A stretch of DNA of 64,000 bases, taken from Leptospira yanagawae serovar Saopaulo str. Sao Paulo = ATCC 700523 (GTDB lineage Bacteria; Spirochaetota; Leptospiria; Leptospirales; Leptospiraceae). Both the position numbers and the translations under genes were made by a program. Under the pieces are notes generated by a model. It was not told where the DNA came from and ran no database searches. It saw nothing but the letters and a program-made list of their open reading frames with translations. Location of the stretch: positions 62,001 through 126,000 of the forward strand of contig NZ_AOGX02000022.1 in NCBI RefSeq assembly GCF_000332475.2. The letters run 5' to 3'. Positions within the stretch are counted from its first letter, which is position 1. Each line of letters opens with the position of its first letter. Of the stretch, positions 57,435 to 64,000 are shown piece by piece.

Positions 57435-58160
57435 TTATCCTTTTTTTGGTGTGAGTTTTCCATCTACCCAATGTAACCCACATTCCTTTTTTGATTCTTG
57501 TTCCCACCACCACCTACCAGCTCGAAAATCTTCCCCTGGTTCAATGGCTCGAGTACAAGGGGCACAACCAATACTTGGAAACCCTTTGTCATGTAATACA
57601 TTATAGGGTACATTGTGTTCGCGAATGTATTGCCACGTAGATTCAAAACTCCAATCTAAGAGGGGTTGGTATTTGATTAAATTCCTTCCGGGATCGGATT
57701 CAAATAAAGACATCTCGGTTCGGAAACCCGATTGCTCTTTTCGTAGTCCTGTCACCCAAACTTCCATGCCTTGTAAGATGGAATCAAGTGGAACTAGTTT
57801 GCGTATCCGACAACATTCCTTTCTTAAATCTTGTGAATCGTAAAAGGCGTTCGGACCATTTTCGTTGATAAAACTTTGGATCTCTTTGGCATTTGGAAAA
57901 AAAGTTTCGATTTTTGCCCCATAACGGATGTTTGTTTTTTGCCATACATCATAGGTTTCTTGGAAAAGTCGACCCGTATCCAAAGTAGCAATGCGGATCG
58001 GGATGGATTCGCTTAAAATGGCATGGGTAATGGCTTGGTCTTCGAGTCCAAAACTAGTGGTGAACACGACTTTACCCGGGAAATCGGCACTTAATTTTTT
58101 GAGGCCGTCGGCAATCGATAGATTGGCATAAGATTCTGTCAAAACTTCCAAATTTCCCAT
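57435..58160 (-). CDS. cysH: Adenylyl-sulfate (APS) reductase, assimilatory
   Basis: Reduces activated sulfate to sulfite. 241 aa of the CysH family. The paired cysteines KECCRIRKLVPL and SIGCAPCTRAI bind a [4Fe-4S] cluster and mark APS-reducing enzymes rather than PAPS reductases. The redox Cys is in KKECGLH at the C-terminus. The PP-loop-like start is VVFTTSFGLEDQAITH. The absence of cysC in the block fits this. A 6-bp inverted repeat TCCAAT-N9-ATTGGA (58179-58199) lies 19 nt upstream of the ATG. Confidence 0.94.
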   Translation of the reverse strand: MGNLEVLTESYANLSIADGLKKLSADFPGKVVFTTSFGLEDQAITHAILSESIPIRIATLDTGRLFQETYDVWQKTNIRYGAKIETFFPNAKEIQSFINENGPNAFYDSQDLRKECCRIRKLVPLDSILQGMEVWVTGLRKEQSGFRTEMSLFESDPGRNLIKYQPLLDWSFESTWQYIREHNVPYNVLHDKGFPSIGCAPCTRAIEPGEDFRAGRWWWEQESKKECGLHWVDGKLTPKKG

Positions 58161-58228
58161 TTTTATCCCGTCCTAGCATCCAATGTTTTGTATATTGGAC
58201 GATTTGTAAAGTATATTAGCGGAAATTA

Positions 58229-59293
58229 TTAGATAGAGAAGTCTTCTACGTAAACTTTTGCTTTTTTGATCCGTAGGTAAACAGTCTCCCCTGGCAATAA
58301 ATTGAGGTACTTATAGGTTTCCTGTTCGAGTACAGACTCAATGAGGGTCCCTGTATCCACTCGTTTCAGTTCCACACGCACATTCCTTCCTGTCGAATGG
58401 ATGTATTGGATCTCTGCTGCTATCCCTTGGTCTTTTTCCCGAACGATTTCCACATCATAAGGCCGGACATAGGCAACAGCATCGGACTCCTTGACGTTTT
58501 GGTGTTCCGATGTTTCGAGAGCCAAATTCCCAATTTTGGTTTTTCCTTCTTCAATTCGGCCATGGAATAGATTCACATCACCTAAGAAGTGAAAGACAAA
58601 TGGAGACTTTGGTTTGTTGTACACTTCATCCGGACTTCCTACTTGTTCCAATTGGCCTTGGTTTAGGATCACAATCCGATCACTCACCTCAAGTGCTTCT
58701 TCTTGGTCATGGGTGACAAAAACACTTGTGATATGGATCTCATCGTGAAGCCTTCGCAACCAATTGCGTAATTCCTTCCTTACTTTTGCATCAAGTGCTC
58801 CAAATGGTTCATCGAGCAGGAGAAACTTAGGTTCGATGGCAAGGGCTCGGGCAAGTGCCACCCTTTGCCTCTGTCCACCTGAAAGTTCGTGTGGGTAACG
58901 GTTGTGAAATTTTTCCAGTTGGATGAGTGTGAGGAGTTTTGCGATTTTTTCTTGGATTTCCTTTTTGGAGGGCCGAGTTTTTTTGGGACGCACTTCCAAA
59001 CCAAATGCAATGTTTTCAGCGATTGTCATATGGCGAAAGAGGGCATAGTGTTGGAATACAAAACCAACTTCTCCATTTTGGATTTTGGAAGATGACAGCT
59101 GTTCGCCGACAAAATTGACAGAACCCGAAGAAGGTTCTTCGAGACCAGCAATGATCCTGAGTAAGGTGGTTTTTCCAGAACCTGAAGGACCAAGTAGTGC
59201 CACAAGTTCTCCATCCGGGATGGATAAGTTTACATCTTTTAAAGCAGTAAAGGATCCAAAGTTTTTATGTACATTTTGTATTTCGATTGGCAT
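58229..59293 (-). CDS. cysA: Sulfate ABC transporter ATP-binding protein
   Basis: Cytosolic ATPase of the sulfate/thiosulfate importer. 354 aa, with Walker [15 protein letters not shown], signature [15 protein letters not shown], Walker [15 protein letters not shown]-loop [11 protein letters not shown], and a C-terminal TOBE-type regulatory domain (about 240-345). It follows cysW directly. Last gene of the uptake set. Confidence 0.95.
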   Translation of the reverse strand: MPIEIQNVHKNFGSFTALKDVNLSIPDGELVALLGPSGSGKTTLLRIIAGLEEPSSGSVNFVGEQLSSSKIQNGEVGFVFQHYALFRHMTIAENIAFGLEVRPKKTRPSKKEIQEKIAKLLTLIQLEKFHNRYPHELSGGQRQRVALARALAIEPKFLLLDEPFGALDAKVRKELRNWLRRLHDEIHITSVFVTHDQEEALEVSDRIVILNQGQLEQVGSPDEVYNKPKSPFVFHFLGDVNLFHGRIEEGKTKIGNLALETSEHQNVKESDAVAYVRPYDVEIVREKDQGIAAEIQYIHSTGRNVRVELKRVDTGTLIESVLEQETYKYLNLLPGETVYLRIKKAKVYVEDFSI

Positions 59294-59294
59294 A

Positions 59295-60098
59295 TTAGGA
59301 TCTCTCGGTTCGTTTTTCCAAAATCAATTTGAAGATTAAAGTGAGTAGCGATAAAAACACAAGTAAGGTGGCACAAGCAAAAGCACCCACTGAATCAAAT
59401 TCATTGTACAACATTTCTATATAAAGGGGAAGGGTGGTGGTTTTTCCTCTGATGTGTCCACTGAGTACGGACACAGCTCCAAATTCTCCCATGGCTCTTG
59501 CATTGCAGAGTATGATCCCATACAAAAGTCCCCATTTGATATTGGGTAAAATAATCCGACGAAACAATTGGCCAAAACTTGCACCAAGTAACATTCCAGC
59601 TTCTTCTTCTTCCCGGCCTTGGCTTTGCATGAGGGGGATGAGTTCTCTTGCCACAAATGGAAAGGTGATAAAAACTGTGGCCATGATGAGACCTGGTGTA
59701 TTGAACACAATTTTGATATTGTGTTCTGCTAAAAAATCTCCAAATGCACCTTGCCTACCAAATAACAATAAGAAGATGAGACCTGAGACTACCGGGGAAA
59801 CCGCAAAAGGAGAATCAATGATTGTAATGAGTAGGTTTTTTCCAGGAAAAGAAAACCTGGTGATGGTAAAGGCTGCCGTGATACCAAAAACGGTATTTAA
59901 AACCACAGATACAAATGATACTTTGATGGTTAGTCCTATGGCAAAAAGTGCATATTCACTTGTGATCGCAGTGTAGTATTTTTCCCAACCTTCAGAAAAA
60001 GCCTCAGTAAATACTGTATATATGGGCAAAATCAAAAGGATACCAAACAATGCATAAGCGATTAGAATTAAAAAAATGGGCAAAAGTTTCAATTTCAT
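59295..60098 (-). CDS. cysW: Sulfate ABC transporter permease CysW
   Basis: Inner-membrane subunit, 267 aa with six membrane helices. The coupling EAA loop reads [24 protein letters not shown], with [13 protein letters not shown], the sulfate-permease signature, nearby. It overlaps cysT by 4 bp and is 1 nt before cysA. Assignment as CysW rather than CysT follows from gene order and the N-terminal pattern. Confidence 0.93.
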   Translation of the reverse strand: MKLKLLPIFLILIAYALFGILLILPIYTVFTEAFSEGWEKYYTAITSEYALFAIGLTIKVSFVSVVLNTVFGITAAFTITRFSFPGKNLLITIIDSPFAVSPVVSGLIFLLLFGRQGAFGDFLAEHNIKIVFNTPGLIMATVFITFPFVARELIPLMQSQGREEEEAGMLLGASFGQLFRRIILPNIKWGLLYGIILCNARAMGEFGAVSVLSGHIRGKTTTLPLYIEMLYNEFDSVGAFACATLLVFLSLLTLIFKLILEKRTERS

Positions 60099-60925
60099 GT
60101 GAGTTTTTTTGATGCCCTTTCTTGGAAAAAATTGATGAGGAACATAAAGAAAAACGAAGTGAGTAACATCACGAGGGCGATGGAAGTTGCCTTTTCAAAT
60201 TCGTATTGTTCGAGTTTGGTGACGATGAGGAGAGGTAAAATCTCAGTTTTCCCAGGTAGGTTACCTGAAATGAAAACCACAGATCCATATTCGCCGATGC
60301 TACGAGCAAACGCCATGCCAGTACCTGCAAGTAAAGAAGGCCAAAGCTCTGGTAATAAAACTTTTCGGAAAGTTTGGAAGGGGGTTGCTCCTAGGCAACG
60401 TGCACTTTCTTCTAACTCTTTCGGTAGTTCTTCAATGACTGGTTGCACGGTTCTCACAACAAAAGGAAACCCGATAAAAACAAGGGCAATCACGATACCA
60501 ATGGGAGTGTAGGCAATTTTGATCCCCCATTTGTCAAAAAAAGATCCAATGATGCCTGTTTGCGAATAAATTGTAGTGAGTGCAATTCCTGCCACCGCTG
60601 TGGGAAGGGTAAACGGTAAATCAATTAAAGTATCAAAGAATTTTTTGAATGGGAACTGGTAACGAACGAGGACCCAAGCAAATAAAAATCCGATGAAGAG
60701 ATTGATGATGGCAGAAATGAAGCCAACGCTAAAACTTAAAATGAGCGCACCTCGGATGCGCTCATCAGTGAATACTTCAAAAATTCCGGTAAAACCAATC
60801 CCAAGGGAATGATAAAATAACCCGAGTAGTGGTATGATCACCACTGCGGACGAATAAAAAACTGTGAATCCTAAACTGATTCCTAAATGGACTTTTTTAT
60901 ACGGCCGCGTTTCAATTTGCATCAT
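60095..60925 (-). CDS. cysT: Sulfate ABC transporter permease CysT
   Basis: Second membrane subunit, 276 aa, six helices. [14 protein letters not shown] and [27 protein letters not shown] (the EAA loop), then [14 protein letters not shown], are typical of CysT/CysU. It starts directly after the binding-protein gene and overlaps cysW by 4 bp. Confidence 0.94.
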   Translation of the reverse strand: MMQIETRPYKKVHLGISLGFTVFYSSAVVIIPLLGLFYHSLGIGFTGIFEVFTDERIRGALILSFSVGFISAIINLFIGFLFAWVLVRYQFPFKKFFDTLIDLPFTLPTAVAGIALTTIYSQTGIIGSFFDKWGIKIAYTPIGIVIALVFIGFPFVVRTVQPVIEELPKELEESARCLGATPFQTFRKVLLPELWPSLLAGTGMAFARSIGEYGSVVFISGNLPGKTEILPLLIVTKLEQYEFEKATSIALVMLLTSFFFMFLINFFQERASKKLT

Positions 60926-61963
60926 TTATTTGGTTTTGTAGATGGCATCAAAGACCCCTCCATCTGCAAAATGTTTTTTCTGAGCAGTCTCCCAAGTTTC
61001 ACCTAAATCGGATAGAGAAAATAATGTGAGTTTGGGAAATTCTTTGGCAGAGGATTTTGCTGTCGCAGGGTCAATCGGTCTAAAAAAATGTTTCGCAATG
61101 ATGGCCTGACCTTCTTTGGTAAAAAGGAATTCCAAATAGGCATTTGCTTTTTCTAAATTGCCTTTTTCGGTGGCAGTTTTTGTCACAACAGCAACCGGAG
61201 TTTCTGCTTTGATGGACTCAGATGGGTAAACCACTTCTAAACTATTATTTCCTGAACGTTTCACTTCATCTAACGCTAGTTTTGCTTCGTTTTCCCAAGT
61301 GATGAGAACATCGCCAATTTTACGATTCACAAATGTAGTGGTTGAACCTCTCGCTCCCGTATCCAGAACAGAGGTATTTTGGAACAGGGCTTTGACAAAT
61401 TCAGTGGCTTTTTCATCAGACTTAAATTTCCGTTTTGCATAACCGTAAGCCGCTAAATAATTCCATCGAGCCCCACCACTGGTTTTTGGGTTAGGAGTGA
61501 TCACGGAAACACCAGGTTTGACAATATCATCCCAATTTTTGATTTTTTTGGGATTGGATTTACGGACAAGGAAAATGATTGTTGAGTAGTAAGGTGTACT
61601 TTTATTAGGGTGTTTTGTTTGCCAATCTACATCGATTAACTTTGATTTTGTGGCAATGCTATCAATGTCGTAAGAAAGTGCAAGGCTAACAACATCAGCA
61701 TCCAACCCATCGATGACAGCGCGGGCTTGTTTTCCAGATCCACCGTGAGATTGTTGGATCGTAAATTCTGTACCTTTTTTCTCCTTCCATGATTTTAAGA
61801 AGGTTTTGTTGATTTCTTCATAGAGTTCCCGCGTTGGATCAAAGGAAACATGGAGAAAACTGGATTCGGCAAGGAGAGAGGGCATAATCCCAAATCCTAA
61901 AAAAATGAACAATATGGCAGAAAAACTGGGTTTAAATGGGAGAAATTTGGTAAATTTTTTCAT
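60926..61963 (-). CDS. Sulfate-binding periplasmic protein
   Basis: Captures sulfate (or thiosulfate) for CysTWA. 345 aa with a signal peptide (about 1-32, ending SLLAES). It has the sulfate-binding family motifs [61 protein letters not shown] and [10 protein letters not shown]. Either Sbp or CysP is possible; sequence alone does not separate them. It is the first gene of the uptake operon. The 180-bp gap to fliK holds its promoter and that of the flagellar genes, but no clear hexamers stand out. Confidence 0.94.
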   Translation of the reverse strand: MKKFTKFLPFKPSFSAILFIFLGFGIMPSLLAESSFLHVSFDPTRELYEEINKTFLKSWKEKKGTEFTIQQSHGGSGKQARAVIDGLDADVVSLALSYDIDSIATKSKLIDVDWQTKHPNKSTPYYSTIIFLVRKSNPKKIKNWDDIVKPGVSVITPNPKTSGGARWNYLAAYGYAKRKFKSDEKATEFVKALFQNTSVLDTGARGSTTTFVNRKIGDVLITWENEAKLALDEVKRSGNNSLEVVYPSESIKAETPVAVVTKTATEKGNLEKANAYLEFLFTKEGQAIIAKHFFRPIDPATAKSSAKEFPKLTLFSLSDLGETWETAQKKHFADGGVFDAIYKTK

Positions 61964-62143
61964 TTTTTTGTCCTTTTGGCTAATAAAACAAACTCATCCT
62001 CCAATTTAGTGAATATTTGTCAATGGAAAAATCTTTCCATTTTTGGGTCCAAAACCCTTTCCCGACATAAACAAGGAAAGGAAGAAGATAATTCTCTCAA
62101 GGAAATCTGGGGAAGTTCGATCCTTAAGGGAGAAGGCACCCCA

Positions 62144-63793
62144 ATGAATGTAAACGTTGACAAACAAAACTTAATTCCTTTTCCCCAAGCAGAATTGAGA
62201 CCGGGCAAACGTGACGGTGCCGATAACAACTATTTTGCGGTGAAAGAAAGTTTTGGGGAGATTTTGGAACGTGAATTCCAAATCCATTCCGAAACTCCGA
62301 AGTCACATTCAGAGTGGAAACCACTCAGTGCTGAATCAAATTCATACGATGTGTCCTCTGACCGAGTCAGTCCTCGGGAAACAGAAACCAAAACAAATCC
62401 AAGTTTGGATGCAAACCAATCCTCTTACGAAACTCCTTCGCATACAAAAGTAAAAGAAGATGGCAGTGATGAATCAGCAGAGGAAGAAGATTTAGATCGT
62501 GATGCATTGGAATACAGCATTGGCATTTTATCCAATCATAACCTTTTTGAAAAAAGTTTCCTTCCTGCAAATGAAGGAAACGAATCCTTATTAAAAGAAA
62601 AATCAATTGCTTCAGCCTTACAAAAATCAGCTGAAAAAAATCCATTATACGCTAATAAGGAATCCAAAAGTTTTTTAGAAGAAACTAAAAAATTAGCAGA
62701 GAGTTTATTGAAAATGGGACAAACAGATCCCAAACTGCTTTCGCAAAACTCCAAAGCTTCTCTATCCGAAACCATAGGTTCTAACTTGGTGGTGTTTCCA
62801 AATGCCCCAAAAAAAATGCAAACGGAAGGAAAAGAGAAAGAAGTAAAACCAAGTTCTATTACGATTTCGAAGAATGTAGAGAACATGCCGAACGGGATGG
62901 CATTAGCAAATTCCTTGTTACAAAAAGAGAAAGGGGTTCGCGGACTTGAAAATGAAACCCAATCAGAACCAACAATGCGTAAATTGGAGCAAAAAAGTAA
63001 ATTTTCCAAAAATCATAAAACAGAATCTAATTTTGTAGATTCATCCACTGAAAAAGAAAATGCCGTCATCACATCTGACAAAATGATCCGTTCCCTTGGT
63101 TTTAAAGATAAAGAATTCCAAAAACAAAATGAAAACAAAAACCAAGTCCAAAACGAAAAACTTAAATCGGACTCTTCGTTTGTGAATCAGATTGTAAATG
63201 TATCGTCCTCCAAAATGGGTGATGAAAATGGTAAGTCGAGTGATGACAAAGGTTCTTCCAAACAAGGATTTAACTTCCAATTGGTGGAAAACAAACTCCA
63301 TTCCAAAACCGAGTCAGTCAGACAAACAGAGAGAACAGAAAAACCAAAAGAAGCCAATATAAAACAAAATTTGGATGAGCTCATCAAACAAGCGAAGTTT
63401 GACATCATTCAAAATGGAAAGTCAAGTGCTGAGATCATCATGAATCCAAAAGAATATGGACGCCTTACCTTAAAAGTGACTGTGGATGGAGAAAAGGTAG
63501 AGGGACGAATTTTGGTTGAATCAGAAGAATTACAAAAATCTCTTCAAAACGAAATCCAATCCATTAGAGATAACTTGAAAGAATCTGGTCTCGACTTACA
63601 GGCGCTTATCATTGATTTATGGGATGATGGAAGCCAACTTGCAGAAAGGCAAAACCAAAACGAACTTTACCAAACCCTAATGGAAACGGCAAAAAATCGC
63701 ACAAAATTGCAATCTGAAGTGAAGGATGAAGGTTTAGACTTAGATGGAATCAGAGAAAGAGAAGATTCCAAAGTATTAGAATTTTTCGCATAA
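62144..63793 (+). CDS. fliK: Flagellar hook-length control protein
   Basis: Secreted ruler that sets hook length and switches export specificity. About 549 aa from ATG 62144, which has GGAGAAGG 7 nt upstream; the longer frame from 61976 lacks one. The N-terminal two thirds is low-complexity, rich in Ser, Lys, Glu and Asn, as in FliK. The conserved C-terminal core (about 460-535) reads [35 protein letters not shown] and LRDNL-like [15 protein letters not shown]. It lies 31 nt before flgD, as in other spirochaete motility operons. Confidence 0.88.
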   Translation: MNVNVDKQNLIPFPQAELRPGKRDGADNNYFAVKESFGEILEREFQIHSETPKSHSEWKPLSAESNSYDVSSDRVSPRETETKTNPSLDANQSSYETPSHTKVKEDGSDESAEEEDLDRDALEYSIGILSNHNLFEKSFLPANEGNESLLKEKSIASALQKSAEKNPLYANKESKSFLEETKKLAESLLKMGQTDPKLLSQNSKASLSETIGSNLVVFPNAPKKMQTEGKEKEVKPSSITISKNVENMPNGMALANSLLQKEKGVRGLENETQSEPTMRKLEQKSKFSKNHKTESNFVDSSTEKENAVITSDKMIRSLGFKDKEFQKQNENKNQVQNEKLKSDSSFVNQIVNVSSSKMGDENGKSSDDKGSSKQGFNFQLVENKLHSKTESVRQTERTEKPKEANIKQNLDELIKQAKFDIIQNGKSSAEIIMNPKEYGRLTLKVTVDGEKVEGRILVESEELQKSLQNEIQSIRDNLKESGLDLQALIIDLWDDGSQLAERQNQNELYQTLMETAKNRTKLQSEVKDEGLDLDGIREREDSKVLEFFA

Positions 63794-63824
63794 AGAAAGA
63801 AAATCCAAAGAAATCGAGGACAAT

Positions 63825-64000
63825 ATGCCAGACGGAATGTTAGATATTTCTACACAAAATTCAGCAAGAACCAAATATTTTGAAGGGGATAGAAGTTTTA
63901 ATATCCGCAAACATTTGGACCAATTGGAAAAAGAAGAAAAAAGTGGTTTGAAAGGAATTGAAATTCGAGAAAAACAAAAAGAGTTAGGGAAAGATGATTT
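63825..64000 (+). CDS. flgD: Flagellar hook assembly protein FlgD, 5' part
   Basis: Hook-capping protein needed for FlgE polymerisation. Only the first 58 codons are inside the window: [16 protein letters not shown] and the lysine/glutamate-rich lead to KELGKDD, which in FlgD precedes the FLxLLxxQLxxQDP motif. GAGG precedes the ATG by 5-6 nt. The call rests on this lead, on the position after fliK, and on gene order in spirochaetes. Confidence 0.78.
   Translation, partial: MPDGMLDISTQNSARTKYFEGDRSFNIRKHLDQLEKEEKSGLKGIEIREKQKELGKDD

Noticed and set aside
61976..62143. N-terminal extension of FliK
   Set aside because: No ribosome-binding site precedes it, and ATG 62144 has a strong one at the right distance; the upstream part runs through the promoter gap.

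Overview
The window is a gene-dense, low-GC spirochaete chromosome segment, most likely from a saprophytic Leptospira close to L. biflexa. Four things point there. The flagellar fliK-flgD pair and the mitochondrial-like EF-G are typical of spirochaetes. The contiguous hem operon, with a fused hemC-hemD, is preceded by a TGACA-N6-TGACA motif that matches the HemR 'hem-box' described in Leptospira. A full sulfate-assimilation block fits a free-living species. No insertion sequence, prophage or CRISPR array was seen. The species assignment is inference from gene content.

Layout, left to right. 1-5.0 kb (minus): etfB-etfA-lolA-(unknown 655-aa protein)-trpS, tightly packed. 5.0-9.2 kb: two membrane proteins, a membrane-anchored adenylate cyclase and a degenerate HD-GYP-like protein. 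9.5-18.1 kb: acyl-CoA dehydrogenase, a CrtI/CrtISO-like oxidoreductase, homoserine kinase, a DsbA-like protein, malate dehydrogenase, an alpha/beta hydrolase and a divergent MarR regulator with a double palindromic operator. 18.0-24.8 kb (minus): fusA with its terminator, then LysM/M23-like protein, amidohydrolase, cNMP-binding/TPR protein, Crp-like protein, tRNA-Arg(CCT) and prmC in one direction. 24.9-33.2 kb (plus): TrkH-type K+ transporter, a UbiA-family prenyltransferase, a thioredoxin-like protein, a PhaR-like regulator, a HEAT-repeat protein and cysK.

33.2-44.4 kb: topA (apparently with a non-canonical start codon) and hemH on plus, facing a minus-strand operon hemA-hemCD-hemB-hemL-hemE-hemN-hemG. 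These genes cover glutamyl-tRNA to protoheme. 44.5-47.8 kb: msrB, a five-unit 34-bp tandem repeat, a small exported protein, the RNase P RNA gene rnpB, and a NERD-nuclease/helicase-like protein whose 3' end lies antisense over the end of rnpB.

47.8-62.0 kb: a lipoprotein and then sulfur assimilation. Sulfate is imported by CysP-CysT-CysW-CysA, activated by CysD-CysN, reduced as APS by a CysH of the [4Fe-4S] type (no CysC is needed or seen), and reduced to sulfide by CysJ-CysI. Siroheme for CysI comes from CobA plus the Met8-like dehydrogenase/chelatase, which branch from the uroporphyrinogen III made by HemCD. CysK uses the sulfide. A TauD-like dioxygenase and an N-terminally short BASS-type transporter sit at the end of the minus-strand sulfur block. 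The window closes with fliK and the start of flgD.

The most unusual points are the topA start, the 34-bp repeat array, the double MarR operator, the truncated transporter in frame behind the dioxygenase, the very short HemA, and several proteins that keep a fold but have lost catalytic residues (HD-GYP-like, M23-like, receiver-like).
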